Shown: in pieces, positions 18,778-28,247 of the stretch
Layout: each line of letters opens with the position of its first letter
Position numbering within the stretch: position 1 is the first letter of the stretch
Assembly: GCF_000203935.1 (NCBI RefSeq)
Contig: NC_008577.1
Location: forward strand, 4,836,001 to 4,900,000
Direction of reading: 5' to 3'
Origin: Shewanella sp. ANA-3
Lineage (GTDB): Bacteria; Pseudomonadota; Gammaproteobacteria; Enterobacterales; Shewanellaceae
Length of the DNA stretch: 64,000 bases
Notes under the pieces: model-generated
Told to the model about the DNA's origin: nothing
What the model saw: the letters and a program-made list of their open reading frames with translations, nothing else
The model's database searches: none
Position numbers and translations under genes: made by a program

Positions 18778-19344
18778 TTACAGATAATCCGCCGCGTCTA
18801 TCGGCGCTTTAGAGGCTTCATTCACCTCGTAGAATGGCATCACCTTAATGTTTGCCATCGACGCAATAATCGACCCGGGGAAAATCTCAACGGCAGTATT
18901 TAACTCAGACACCGCCGAATTATAGAAACGACGGGCAGCAGAGATATGGGCTTCGACCTCGTTATAGGTTTGCATCGCCTCGAGCATAGTATTGTCCGAC
19001 TTCAGCTCGGGATAGCTTTCAACACTCACCATCAAGGCACCCATTTTATCGTTCAGCTTCTCGGCTTGCGCAATATGCTCTTTCACCGCATTCGGATCTG
19101 TCTTGTTGTAATTGCGGGTTAATTGCGTGCGTAGCTCAGTGATTTCAGTGAGTAATGACTTTTCATGATCCATAAATCGCTTGGCGATTTTGAGGATATT
19201 GGGCACAAGATCGGCGCGCTTGGCTAACTGCACATCGATTCCCGACAGGGCTTCGAGGGCGGTATTGCGCTTTTTGACTAGGCTGACGTACCAAAGGTAG
19301 GTGACGATAAAAATCAGCGCTAATCCTAATAACAGTTTGTCCAT
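18778..19344 (-). CDS. LemA family membrane protein
   Basis: 188 residues with ATG at 19344 and a ribosome site (AAGGATGGAAG). It has one N-terminal membrane helix (LLLGLALIFIVTYLWYVSLV) followed by a helical domain beginning RNTALEALSGIDVQLAKRADLVPNIL, the classic LemA opening, and ending with FYNSAVSELNTAVEIFPG. LemA proteins are anchored with most of the chain outside the cytoplasm and have no agreed biochemical role. First gene of the LemA / DUF3137 / SLT operon, whose third member suggests an envelope or cell-wall task. Confidence 0.92.
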   Translation of the reverse strand: MDKLLLGLALIFIVTYLWYVSLVKKRNTALEALSGIDVQLAKRADLVPNILKIAKRFMDHEKSLLTEITELRTQLTRNYNKTDPNAVKEHIAQAEKLNDKMGALMVSVESYPELKSDNTMLEAMQTYNEVEAHISAARRFYNSAVSELNTAVEIFPGSIIASMANIKVMPFYEVNEASKAPIDAADYL

Positions 19345-19810
19345 CTTCCATCCTTAGGGTTTGTTCTTAGTCTCAACGGGTACAGCTAAACATAAATGGC
19401 CAAGAATTTCATCTAAAGCGATAGCTAACGCAATGAAATATTAGCTTTAGCTACTCTGGTCAGAGCATTAAGCAACAAAATGACCAGCGAGATTATTCAG
19501 CTTGGATACAGAAAAACTAGGCTATAGTGTATATGCACAACGTTAAGAGCAACCTTTTTGCTCGTGAATACTGGACTCCTAGTGAGTCCATTTTTTTACC
19601 CCGCATTTCCCCCATAATCCGCCGCACAGCCGCAGTTGCAACATTTAAGTTTCAATTAAAGCTTAACCATCATACTTTTCGGCCAATTTTTTAACTTTCA
19701 CCTTAGCGTTAATCCAACCACTTGGGCCAGACATAGCTCTGCCAAGTACGCCGCATCGATTCTGCTCCCGGGTAAAGAATGCGCTAGCAAAGGTCGACAG
19801 AGGCAAGAGA
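19345..19810. other. Intergenic region between lemA-like and abgT-like genes
   Basis: 466 bases with divergent promoters expected. It holds a possible short RNA with a terminator at 19572-19597 (listed separately). Beyond that I see no gene with a ribosome site. Confidence 0.5.
19530..19597 (+). ncRNA. Candidate short RNA with two hairpins
   Basis: A TATAGT element at 19523-19528 has a TTGGAT 15 bases upstream (short spacing). About 40 bases downstream comes a hairpin GAGCAA / TTGCTC (19552-19568) and then TGGACTC / GAGTCCA followed by seven T (19572-19597), a good terminator. No gene on + ends just before it, so the terminator implies a short transcript of about 65 bases. A 53-codon frame from the ATG at 19534 overlaps it and reads through the terminator, so a leader peptide is an alternative. 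Inference from structure only. Confidence 0.4.
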
Positions 19811-21418
19811 ATGAGTTCGAAATCCAACGATATTCCCGTCAATTCACCACAGGCCGACGACATGAGTTCTCGCGGCTGGTTTGTCCGTTTTCTTAATATT
19901 GTCGAACGCTTAGGGAACCTACTCCCCCATCCTATTACCTTGTTCGCCCTGTTCTGTGTCGCCGTGATCTTAGTATCTGGCATTGCGGGCTACTTTGGAT
20001 TAACGGTCACCGATCCGCGCCCCGAAGGCGCCCACGGACGTGGCGCCGATGGACTTATCCACGTCGTCAGCCTGATGAATGCCGAAGGCTTGCGGATGAT
20101 AGTGTCCAACTTAGTCACTAACTTCACCGGCTTTACGCCCCTAGGCACTGTACTGGTCGCCCTGCTGGGTGTGGGCATCGCCGAGCGTTCTGGATTGTTA
20201 TCCGCGGCGATGCGGGCACTCGTTATGGGTGCATCTAAGCGATTGGTGACGTTAACTATCGTATTTGCCGGCATTATGTCGAACACCGCCGCAGAGCTTG
20301 GATATGTAGTATTAATTCCCATGGCGGCGATGATCTTCCACTCCTTAGGTCGTCATCCACTGGCGGGCTTGGCCGCGGCATTTGCCGGGGTATCAGGGGG
20401 ATACAGCGCCAACCTATTGCTCGGTACTGTCGATCCGTTGTTATCGGGTATCACTGAAGCGGCGGCGCGAATGATCGATCCCGACTACAACGTCGGCCCC
20501 GAGGTTAACTGGTACTTTATGTTTGTCTCGACCTTTGTGATCACTTTCCTCGGCGCCTTTGTGACCGAGAAAATTGTCGAGCCGAAACTGGGCAAATATC
20601 AAGGCGATGATGCCGATGAAACCGTGCTCCAATCCATGGACAATGTCACCGAGCTGGAAAAACGCGGCCTCAAGTGGGCGGGATTATCTATGCTGGTGCT
20701 AGCGGTATTCCTTGCGCTGTCCGTCGTGCCAGAGGGTGCGCCACTGCGCGATCCTAAAACCGGTCTGGTCTCGGGTTCGCCCTTCCTCAAAGGCATAGTC
20801 GCCTTTATCTTTATCTGTTTTGCTATCCCAGGTTTTGTCTACGGTAAGGTCGTTGGCAGCATTAAAAACGATAAAGACGTTATCAATGCCATGTCGCACA
20901 GTATGAGCACTATGGGACTGTATATCGTACTGGTGTTCTTTGCGGCGCAATTTGTGGCCTTCTTTAACTGGAGTAATCTGGGCGCCGTGTTAGCCGTGCT
21001 GGGTGCCGATGCCCTGCAATCCATTGGCTTAACCGGGCCAATCCTGTTCCTGTTTTTTATTATGCTCTGTGGCTTTATCAACTTGATGCTGGGCAGCGCC
21101 TCGGCCCAGTGGGCCATTACCGCACCGATTTTTGTGCCCATGCTGATGTTAGTCGGCTATGCGCCCGAAACCATTCAAGCGGCCTACCGTATTGGCGACT
21201 CAGTGACTAACTTAGTCACGCCTATGATGAGTTATTTCGGGCTGATTTTGGCCGTGGCTTGCCGTTACCAAAAAAACCTTGGCATAGGCACGCTTATCGC
21301 CACTATGCTGCCGTACACCTTAGTGTTTTTCGTTGGCTGGACGGCGTTCTTCTTCCTGTGGGTGTTTGGCTTTGGTCTGCCAGTGGGGCCAGGTGCAGCC
21401 ACTTACTACACGCCTTAA
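19811..21418 (+). CDS. AbgT family transporter (p-aminobenzoyl-glutamate type)
   Basis: 535 residues, ATG at 19811 with AGAGG 9 bases upstream. About 11-13 membrane helices. Matches the AbgT family by its opening FLNIVERLGNLLPHPITLFALFC, the conserved SNTAAELGYVVLIPMAAMIF, SGGYSANLLLGTVDPLLSGI and the helix-break region MLGSASAQWAITAPIFVPML near residue 420. Family members import p-aminobenzoyl-glutamate or export sulfonamide-like antimetabolites; which applies here cannot be read from sequence. No abgAB hydrolase genes are adjacent. It ends in its own terminator. Confidence 0.92.
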   Translation: MSSKSNDIPVNSPQADDMSSRGWFVRFLNIVERLGNLLPHPITLFALFCVAVILVSGIAGYFGLTVTDPRPEGAHGRGADGLIHVVSLMNAEGLRMIVSNLVTNFTGFTPLGTVLVALLGVGIAERSGLLSAAMRALVMGASKRLVTLTIVFAGIMSNTAAELGYVVLIPMAAMIFHSLGRHPLAGLAAAFAGVSGGYSANLLLGTVDPLLSGITEAAARMIDPDYNVGPEVNWYFMFVSTFVITFLGAFVTEKIVEPKLGKYQGDDADETVLQSMDNVTELEKRGLKWAGLSMLVLAVFLALSVVPEGAPLRDPKTGLVSGSPFLKGIVAFIFICFAIPGFVYGKVVGSIKNDKDVINAMSHSMSTMGLYIVLVFFAAQFVAFFNWSNLGAVLAVLGADALQSIGLTGPILFLFFIMLCGFINLMLGSASAQWAITAPIFVPMLMLVGYAPETIQAAYRIGDSVTNLVTPMMSYFGLILAVACRYQKNLGIGTLIATMLPYTLVFFVGWTAFFFLWVFGFGLPVGPGAATYYTP

Positions 21419-21445
21419 GCCGAGGTTTACCTCCATCCCTAACCC

Positions 21446-21479
21446 AAAGGGCGTCGAAGCTAAGCTCGACGCCCTTTTT
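21446..21479 (+). terminator. Terminator after the AbgT-type gene
   Basis: Stem GGGCGTCGA / TCGACGCCC with an 8-base loop followed by TTTTT, about 28 bases after the stop codon. Confidence 0.88.
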
Positions 21480-21510
21480 GATGTTTGAATTCTTGGGTGG
21501 ATTAACGGCC

Positions 21511-21810
21511 TCAGTCGTATAACCATTCCATTAAAAAACTACAGATCAGCAAGAAAACCCCCAGATTAAACACCACGGTCTGTAATTTTGCCTTAGGCGA
21601 TTTATCCTCCGCCTGACTCATCACTTGGTTGAGAGGAGTATAAAACATATTAGGGTCGAGCCCCATGCCAATAAAAAATACTGCGACGGCAAAGAGGCGA
21701 GTCAGCTCAGGAACGGCCAGCTGCTCAAGATAAAACTCATAGGCGCCATAGGCGACCATGCCCACGGCGATGCAATGGCAAACGACGGCCATGATAAGCT
21801 GCTTAGTCAT
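21511..21810 (-). CDS. Small inner-membrane protein, 99 aa
   Basis: The ATG at 21810 (MTKQLIMAVV) is preferred to an earlier in-frame start because GAGAGG precedes it by 4 bases. Three hydrophobic segments are visible (LIMAVVCHCIAVGMVAYG, LFAVAVFFIGMGL, VVFNLGVFLLICSFLMEWL). I do not recognise a family and assign no function. It lies 48 bases downstream of another small membrane protein gene on the same strand, so the two may be co-transcribed. Confidence 0.65.
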   Translation of the reverse strand: MTKQLIMAVVCHCIAVGMVAYGAYEFYLEQLAVPELTRLFAVAVFFIGMGLDPNMFYTPLNQVMSQAEDKSPKAKLQTVVFNLGVFLLICSFLMEWLYD

Positions 21811-21857
21811 AAAACCTCTCACCGATGACACACTTTGCTCCTAAAGCCAACGCACTG

Positions 21858-22154
21858 TTACTCATTATGCAGCTGATAATATTCGGCGCGCAGTCTATCT
21901 CTTTTACGTTGTAGCCGCACCCAAGCAAACCAACCAAATAAAATACCTGCCGCAGGATAAAGATAGAGTGCCCGAGCTAATTCACCCCAAAAGGATGTAT
22001 CTGAGGTCAAATAATGGATAGTGGCGACCACGACTGAAGTCATACAACCCCAAAACAACACGCCAACCACTAGGATAAAAAACCACTTTCCCTTGGCTAT
22101 GGCTTTATCCAGTGCCGCAAGTTCCTGTGCCGACATACCAAGCTCTCCATCCAT
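21858..22154 (-). CDS. Small inner-membrane protein, 98 aa
   Basis: Two membrane helices (WFFILVVGVLFWGCMTSVVVA and LYLYPAAGILFGWFAWV) between a charged N-terminus and a basic C-terminus (RLQRKRDRLRAEYY). Both the ATG at 22154 (GGTGG upstream) and one six codons later (GGAG upstream) are possible starts. No family recognised. Located just upstream of the other small membrane protein gene on the same strand. Confidence 0.65.
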   Translation of the reverse strand: MDGELGMSAQELAALDKAIAKGKWFFILVVGVLFWGCMTSVVVATIHYLTSDTSFWGELARALYLYPAAGILFGWFAWVRLQRKRDRLRAEYYQLHNE

Positions 22155-22220
22155 TATGATTCCACCAATATGCCTGAATTGGCTAATGCTGGCTATCCAT
22201 CGTAGTAACGATACACCAAC

Positions 22221-22246
22221 AAAAAGCCCTGCATGTGCAGGGCTTT
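22221..22246 (-). terminator. Terminator of the RND pump operon
   Basis: Perfect stem AAAGCCCTGCA / TGCAGGGCTTT; on the minus strand it is followed by TTTTT, 18 bases after the pump gene stop. Confidence 0.85.
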
Positions 22247-22263
22247 AAGAGTGTTAGGTTAGA

Positions 22264-25200
22264 TTACTCCGCCGAGGTCGGCTTTTCTTCTTTACCTTTC
22301 TTCTCGCGCTTACTAAAGATACGTTCCACAATCACGAAGAACAACGGCACGAAGAAGATACCTAGGAAGGTCGAACTCATCATACCGCCGAGTACCCCAG
22401 TACCGATGGCGTTCTGGCTACCAGAACCTACACCCGTACTAATCGCTAACGGTACAACACCCAGACCGAAGGCGAGTGACGTCATCAGAATTGGACGCAA
22501 ACGCACGCGGACCGCATGTAAGGTCGCCTCAATAAGACCCGCACCTTTTTCATAGAACTCTTTGGCGAATTCCACAATCAAGATGGCGTTCTTCGTCGCC
22601 AAACCGACCGTCGTCAACAGACCCACCTGGAAGAACACGTCGTTTGGCAAGCCACGACCATTCATCGCCAGCAGGGCACCGATAATACCGAGCGGAACCA
22701 CTAGGATTACTGCGAACGGTACAGACCAGCTCTCATAAAGTGCTGCCAGTACGAGGAATACCACCAGAATCGACAGAGCATACAGCGCTGGCGCTTGGTT
22801 ACCGGATAAACGTTCCTCATAGGATAAGCCGTTCCACTCGATACCAAAGCCAGGTGGTAACTGCTTCACCATGTCTTCCATGATATTCATCGCCGCACCG
22901 GTACTGAAACCAGGAGCCGTTGCGCCTTGAATGTTCATGGCAGGTAAACCGTTGAAGCGTTCTAGACGAGGTGAACCATATTCCCATGCGCCCGTTGCGA
23001 AGGCCGAGAATGGCACCATGTCGCCCTTGTTGTTACGCACGTACCAAGTGTCTAAGTCTTCAGGTTGCATACGGTATTGTGCATCACCCTGTACGTAAAC
23101 CTTCTTCACACGACCACGGTCGATAAAGTCGTTTACATAAGAGCCACCCCATGCGGTTGCGAGTACACTGTTCACGTTCGCAATCTCAATGCCTAAGGCA
23201 CTCAGTTTGGCATGGTCGATATGCAACTGATAGATTGGCGCATCTTCCTGACCGTTTGGACGAACGCCCACGAGGTTTGGATTCTGTGCCGCCATACCCA
23301 ACAATTGGTTACGCGCTGCGACTAACTTGTCGTGCCCTTGGCCATTCTTATCTTGCAGGTACATGTCGAAACCGTTAGCCGTACCCAGCTCGATTACCGC
23401 AGGCGGTACGAAGGCGAATACGAAGGCTTCTTTCATTTGACTGAATACGCCCATCGCGCGGCCCGCAATAGATTGCACATCCATACCTGGCGCTTCACGC
23501 TCTGACCAATCCTTCAAGCCAACGAAGGCAATACCCATGTTCTGGCCTTGACCCGCGAAACTGAAGCCCGCCACGCTGAACACCGATCTCACGCCCTCTT
23601 CTGCCAGATAGTGATCAGAGACTTTCTCCAACACTTTAAGCGTACTTTCTTGGGTTGAGTTAGTTGGCAAAATCGCCTGCGTGAACAAGATACCTTGGTC
23701 TTCGTCGGGTAAGAATGCCGTTGGCATGCGCATGAAGATCCAGCCCACTGCCACAACTAATGCAGCGTAAATCATCATGACTCTGAAGCTACGTTTTATA
23801 ATACCAGCCACGCTCGATTCATAACGGTTCGTTAAGCGATCGAAGCCACGGTTAAACCAGCCGAAGAAACCGGTTTCGATATGGCCATGGCCCTTCTTCA
23901 AAGGTTTTAACATGGTCGCACAGAGTGCAGGCGTTAAAATCAAGGCTACCAGCACAGACAGCGCCATCGCAGACACGATAGTGATCGAGAACTGACGGTA
24001 AATTACCCCGGTTGAACCCGACATAAACGCCATAGGTACGAATACCGCTGACAAGGTCAGACCGATACCGACTAACGCGCCAGTAATTTGATCCATCGAC
24101 TTACGGGTCGCCTCGAGTGGGCTTAAGCCCTCTTCAGCCATTACCCGCTCAACGTTTTCCACCACCACAATCGCGTCGTCCACGAGCAGACCAATTGCCA
24201 GCACCATAGCGAACATGGTGAGGGTGTTGATGGAGAAGCCCGTTGCCGACAGAATCGCAAAGGTTCCCAGCAATACGACAGGTACTGCGATGGTTGGAAT
24301 CAGCGTCGCGCGGAAGTTTTGCAGGAAGAGGTACATGATGACGAACACCAGTACGATAGCTTCAAGCAGAGTGTGTACTACGCCTTCAATCGATTTCTCA
24401 ACGAATGGCGTTGTATCGTAGGGGTAAACCACATCTAACCCAGCAGGGAAGAAGGGACGTAACTCTTCAACTTTAGCGCGAACGGCTTCTGCCGTGTCTA
24501 AGGCGTTAGCACCAGTAGCCAACTTAATCGCAATACCAGAAGCGGGTTTGCCGTTATATAGAGACTCTACCGCATAGCTTTCAGAACCTAGTTCAACACG
24601 CGCCACATCACCCAAGAACACGTTCGCACCCGAAGTATCGGATTTGATGATGATCTTGCGGAATTGTTCTGGCGTTTGCAGACGGCTCTGTGCCGATACA
24701 GTCGCGTTTAACTCTTGCCCTGGCAGTGATGGCGTACCACCGAGTTGACCCGCTGATACCTGCGCGTTTTGCGCACGGATAGCGCTCACCACATCTAAGC
24801 TGGTGAGATTGTATTGGGTCAGCTTCAATGGATCTAACCATATACGCATCGCGTATTGAGCACCGAAAATCTGAATTTCGCCCACGCCAGGTACACGGCT
24901 CATAGGATCTTGGATGTTAGCGCCCACATAGTCGGCGATGTCACCCTTATCTAAAGAACCGTCGGTCGAGACGAAGCCCAGTACCATCAGGAAGCCTGAG
25001 CTTGACTTGTTAACGTTAACCCCTTGAGATTGCACCTCTTGTGGTAACAGAGTCATAGCGCCCTGTAACTTGTTCTGTACCTGAACCTGCGCGATATCCG
25101 GATCGGCTTCCGCGTTAAAGGTTAAGGTAATAGACGCGTTACCAAAGCTATCACTGGTCGATGCGATATAACGTAGGTGGTCGATACCCTTCATACGTTG

Positions 25201-25398
25201 CTCAATCACCTGAGTCACTGAGTCTTCAACGATTTTGGCAGATGCACCTGGGTAGTTCGCACTGATCACCACTGTCGGTGGCGCAATACTGGGGTACTGC
25301 GAGACTGGCAGGGATCGGATCGATAGAACCCCCGCCAACATAATGATTAAGGCGATCACCCACGCAAAGATGGGGCGATCAATAAAAAAACGTGCCAT
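22264..25398 (-). CDS. RND multidrug efflux permease (HAE1, AcrB/MexB-like)
   Basis: 1044 residues, the AcrB size. It opens MARFFIDRPIFAWVIALIIML as HAE1 pumps do, has the proton-relay Asp pair in IGLLVDDAIVVVENVERVM (near residue 407), and twelve membrane helices with two large periplasmic loops; the C-terminal repeat includes NDVFFQVGLLTTVGLATKNAILIVEFA. It exports hydrophobic drugs and related compounds, driven by protons, with the adaptor encoded 9 bases upstream. No outer-membrane channel gene is present, so it probably uses an unlinked TolC. No TetR-type repressor gene adjoins the operon. Confidence 0.96.
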   Translation of the reverse strand: MARFFIDRPIFAWVIALIIMLAGVLSIRSLPVSQYPSIAPPTVVISANYPGASAKIVEDSVTQVIEQRMKGIDHLRYIASTSDSFGNASITLTFNAEADPDIAQVQVQNKLQGAMTLLPQEVQSQGVNVNKSSSGFLMVLGFVSTDGSLDKGDIADYVGANIQDPMSRVPGVGEIQIFGAQYAMRIWLDPLKLTQYNLTSLDVVSAIRAQNAQVSAGQLGGTPSLPGQELNATVSAQSRLQTPEQFRKIIIKSDTSGANVFLGDVARVELGSESYAVESLYNGKPASGIAIKLATGANALDTAEAVRAKVEELRPFFPAGLDVVYPYDTTPFVEKSIEGVVHTLLEAIVLVFVIMYLFLQNFRATLIPTIAVPVVLLGTFAILSATGFSINTLTMFAMVLAIGLLVDDAIVVVENVERVMAEEGLSPLEATRKSMDQITGALVGIGLTLSAVFVPMAFMSGSTGVIYRQFSITIVSAMALSVLVALILTPALCATMLKPLKKGHGHIETGFFGWFNRGFDRLTNRYESSVAGIIKRSFRVMMIYAALVVAVGWIFMRMPTAFLPDEDQGILFTQAILPTNSTQESTLKVLEKVSDHYLAEEGVRSVFSVAGFSFAGQGQNMGIAFVGLKDWSEREAPGMDVQSIAGRAMGVFSQMKEAFVFAFVPPAVIELGTANGFDMYLQDKNGQGHDKLVAARNQLLGMAAQNPNLVGVRPNGQEDAPIYQLHIDHAKLSALGIEIANVNSVLATAWGGSYVNDFIDRGRVKKVYVQGDAQYRMQPEDLDTWYVRNNKGDMVPFSAFATGAWEYGSPRLERFNGLPAMNIQGATAPGFSTGAAMNIMEDMVKQLPPGFGIEWNGLSYEERLSGNQAPALYALSILVVFLVLAALYESWSVPFAVILVVPLGIIGALLAMNGRGLPNDVFFQVGLLTTVGLATKNAILIVEFAKEFYEKGAGLIEATLHAVRVRLRPILMTSLAFGLGVVPLAISTGVGSGSQNAIGTGVLGGMMSSTFLGIFFVPLFFVIVERIFSKREKKGKEEKPTSAE

Positions 25399-25407
25399 AG
25401 CTATGCC

Positions 25408-26556
25408 CTATTGTGCTTGGGTTTCAGAAATAACTTTGGGAGTGACTGGTGCACCTGGACGGATTTTTTGTAATCCTTCCACAATCAACTTATCGCCCGC
25501 TTCCAAACCGGCAGTAATACGCCATTGATTGTCGATAACTTCAGCAGTAGTAACAATTTTTGCTTCCACTACGCCTTGATCGTTCACCACCATGGCCACG
25601 GCTTGCCCCTTAGCGTTACGGCTAATGGCTTTTTGTGGCACTAAGATAGCTTGAGGATCGGTACCAGTATTCAACACGGCGCGAACATACATGCCAGGCA
25701 GTAAGAGGCCATCTGGGTTAGGGAATTCAGCACGCAGGATCACTGAGCCCGTGTTTTCATCCACACTCACCTCAGCAAATTGCAGCTTACCGCTGTGGCC
25801 ATAAACAGTGCCGTCTTCAAGCACTAACTGCACGTCAGCGTTATCAGCCGCTTGCAGCTTGCCTTGCTGTAATTTCGCTTTTAGGCGCAGCAATTGGGCA
25901 CTCGATTGGGCGATATCCACATTGATAGGATCAAGCTGTTGAATGGTTGCCAGCGTTTGGCTTTGGTTTGCCGTGACCAGCGCACCCGCAGTCACACTCG
26001 ATTTACCGATACGGCCAGAAATTGGCGCTAACACTTCGGTGTATTCGAGGTTGATTTTGGCGGTGTTGATTGCCGCTTCAGCGACTGTCACGCTTGCTAG
26101 CGCTTCTTTGTAAGCCGCTTCGGCTTCATCGAAATCTTGCTTACTGATAGCGTTAGTCTTTACCAATTGTTGATAACGCGCCGCTTTGGCCTTAGCAGAA
26201 GCAAGACTTGCATTCGCTCTGGCTAAATCGGCGTTAGCGCTCACCAGTGCTGCCTTGTAAGGCGCGGAATCGATTTGATAGAGGGACTCGCCCTGCTTCA
26301 CATGACCGCCTTCGACAAAGCTACGCTTGGTAACAATACCGCTGACTTGAGGACGCACTTCGGCTTCGAGGAACGCCTTGCTGCGGCCGGGTAATTCGAC
26401 TTGGATAACCTGAGGCTTGGCCGCCACGTTGATTACACCAACTTCCATACTCTGCGGCCCAGCGCCTGCTTGAGCTGCCTTATCCTCTTGAGGGCTACAA
26501 GCTGCCATCCACAACGCCACGCTGATTACTGAGGCAAGTTTAATTGTCTGCCGCAT
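25408..26556 (-). CDS. RND efflux periplasmic adaptor (AcrA/MexA-like lipoprotein)
   Basis: 382 residues, ATG at 26556 with AGGAG upstream. A lipoprotein signal ends at LWMAAC (Cys20). The order is typical: lipoyl half (AEVRPQVSGIVTKRSFVEGG), a coiled-coil hairpin at ~95-165 rich in Ala and Lys, the second lipoyl half (YTEVLAPISGRIGKSSVTAG), then the beta-barrel and membrane-proximal domains. It links the inner-membrane pump to an outer-membrane channel. First gene of the two-gene pump operon. Confidence 0.95.
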   Translation of the reverse strand: MRQTIKLASVISVALWMAACSPQEDKAAQAGAGPQSMEVGVINVAAKPQVIQVELPGRSKAFLEAEVRPQVSGIVTKRSFVEGGHVKQGESLYQIDSAPYKAALVSANADLARANASLASAKAKAARYQQLVKTNAISKQDFDEAEAAYKEALASVTVAEAAINTAKINLEYTEVLAPISGRIGKSSVTAGALVTANQSQTLATIQQLDPINVDIAQSSAQLLRLKAKLQQGKLQAADNADVQLVLEDGTVYGHSGKLQFAEVSVDENTGSVILRAEFPNPDGLLLPGMYVRAVLNTGTDPQAILVPQKAISRNAKGQAVAMVVNDQGVVEAKIVTTAEVIDNQWRITAGLEAGDKLIVEGLQKIRPGAPVTPKVISETQAQ

Positions 26557-27407
26557 GAGAACTCCTTTAAATATTAACGCTACCGTTTTTTCACGCTTTC
26601 AAAGGTGAACTGACGGCCGTAATTATAACTAAAATCAAATCTGTTACTTATCGCATACCCTATAAGGATGAACAAGAAAGATAAACAAACTAAAGTGTAA
26701 ACTAATGAAAATATTCACACCTTCGCGAATACCTTATTGATTGAATTGTTATCCTATTTAAGAAATATGTTAATAGTGGATAAGCTTGTTAGCGTTGTAC
26801 GATACAAAACACTTATTCAGCCTACTCTATATCGAAAATGTTGCAAACCTGTTCGACACCACAGGCTGCTATCAAGCAAACCCTGATAACAGTCTATTCG
26901 ATATAAATGACACTTATCCGACTACATTACGCCAATAAATAAGCATTTTTGCATATACCATCAGTCGTTTAGCTTGGCTTGTTTGCCCGAGCCCAATATG
27001 GCTCTCTCACTCATGGTGATGCAAACAAGACGCTACAAAACTCGAATGCTTAATTCTATTGATGTAACGGTAATGATGTATGGTTTATGTAAATTCGCTT
27101 GAATCTACATATCAGCAGAAATGAGTGACACTCAACTCTTTGAACGCGACATTTTATGACCAAGCTTAATTGAGGGCAAATCTGAAATGGCTTTTTACAC
27201 CCCATTTAATGAAACTCTGCTTCCCAAAAAACGTATTTTTATTAATTAGATCACAAACACATCTCCGGCAAACTCGGTTATTTCGCCGCTTGTTCACATT
27301 CATTCATATCTTTTCGTCATTGGTTCATCCCAAGCTGCAGCGCTATTCACAACTTATTTTTACGATAAAGGTGCGCTAACAATTCCCAATACTTTGAGAT
27401 GATGATT
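26557..27407. other. 850-base intergenic region without a recognisable gene
   Basis: AT-rich spacer between the divergent pump operon and the TorF-type porin gene. It must contain both promoters, but no confident operator could be assigned. A 69-codon frame at 27170-27379 has no ribosome site and a composition unlike a protein, and was not called. Confidence 0.5.
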
Positions 27408-28145
27408 ATGAAGACTCGTACTAAATTTTTGCTGACAGGGGCGTTGCTTTCTTTGGCGGCAAGCTCCCACGGCGCCGAAGATAATCAACTCTTTGGCGGC
27501 ACCATTAACGGCAACCTTAACTTTGCATCCGACTATGTGTTTCGTGGTGAATCAGAAACCTTAGACGGCGATATTCCCGTCGTACAAGGCACCCTGAGCT
27601 GGAATCACAACCAAGGTTGGTATGCGGGGGTATTTAGCTCCAACATCAAATTTGCCGACCCTAACTTAGAAATCGTTACTGCACCTTTTATTGGTAAAGC
27701 GGGGGAATTTGGCGACTCAGGTTTTACCTATGATGTGATGTTGTTTTCATACCTCTACCCAGGTGCGTCCTACTCCAACTACACCGAGTTATGGTTAAAA
27801 GTGGGTAAACAATTTGGCCGCGCAAATCTGCAACTCGAAGTCACCCCAACGGTTGATGATTGGTTTGGTGTCGATGGCTGGCACGGGGTTAACTATGCCT
27901 TGCACCCAAGCTATAGCTTTGACAATGGCGTAAAAATCTCAGCCTCTGTGGGTTATCAAGACCTCAGCGGTGATGGCGCCGAAGGTTGGGGCCACTGGAA
28001 CATCGGTTTGAGCAAAGCTTATTACGGCCTCAACTTCGACCTGCGCTACCACGGCAGTACTGTCGACAGTGACCATAAAGTCTATGGCACACAGACTGAA
28101 ATCTTCGATGACAGAGTCGTCATTGGGATCAGTAAAAGTTTCTAA
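27408..28145 (+). CDS. TorF family putative porin (TIGR02001 type)
   Basis: The likely start is the ATG at 27408 (MKTRTKFLLTGALLSLAAS); two earlier in-frame ATG codons (27399, 27402) leave no room for the GAG ribosome site. Signal peptide cleaved near SHG-AE. The mature protein is built of alternating beta strands with the family opening GNLNFASDYVFRGESET, acidic and aromatic turns, and a terminal Phe (IGISKSF), the mark of an outer-membrane barrel. Substrate unknown. A second, more distant member lies at 33032-33820. Followed by a strong terminator. Confidence 0.87.
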   Translation: MKTRTKFLLTGALLSLAASSHGAEDNQLFGGTINGNLNFASDYVFRGESETLDGDIPVVQGTLSWNHNQGWYAGVFSSNIKFADPNLEIVTAPFIGKAGEFGDSGFTYDVMLFSYLYPGASYSNYTELWLKVGKQFGRANLQLEVTPTVDDWFGVDGWHGVNYALHPSYSFDNGVKISASVGYQDLSGDGAEGWGHWNIGLSKAYYGLNFDLRYHGSTVDSDHKVYGTQTEIFDDRVVIGISKSF

Positions 28146-28217
28146 TCCTGTTTTTTGCTTATACGTTCATCCCGCTGCTTCCCTGCAGTACTCCAATTGC
28201 TTGAAATATCGAGCCTT

Positions 28218-28245
28218 GACCAGCCAATTTGGCTGGTCCTTTTTT
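28218..28245 (+). terminator. Terminator after the TorF-type porin gene
   Basis: Perfect stem GACCAGCCAA / TTGGCTGGTC followed by CTTTTTT; it ends only a few bases before the stop of the convergent minus-strand gene. Confidence 0.88.
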
Positions 28246-28247
28246 AT

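Noticed and set aside
27170..27379. 69-codon frame in the pump-porin spacer
   Set aside because: No ribosome site, AT-rich spacer composition, and no recognisable protein feature apart from a short hydrophobic run.
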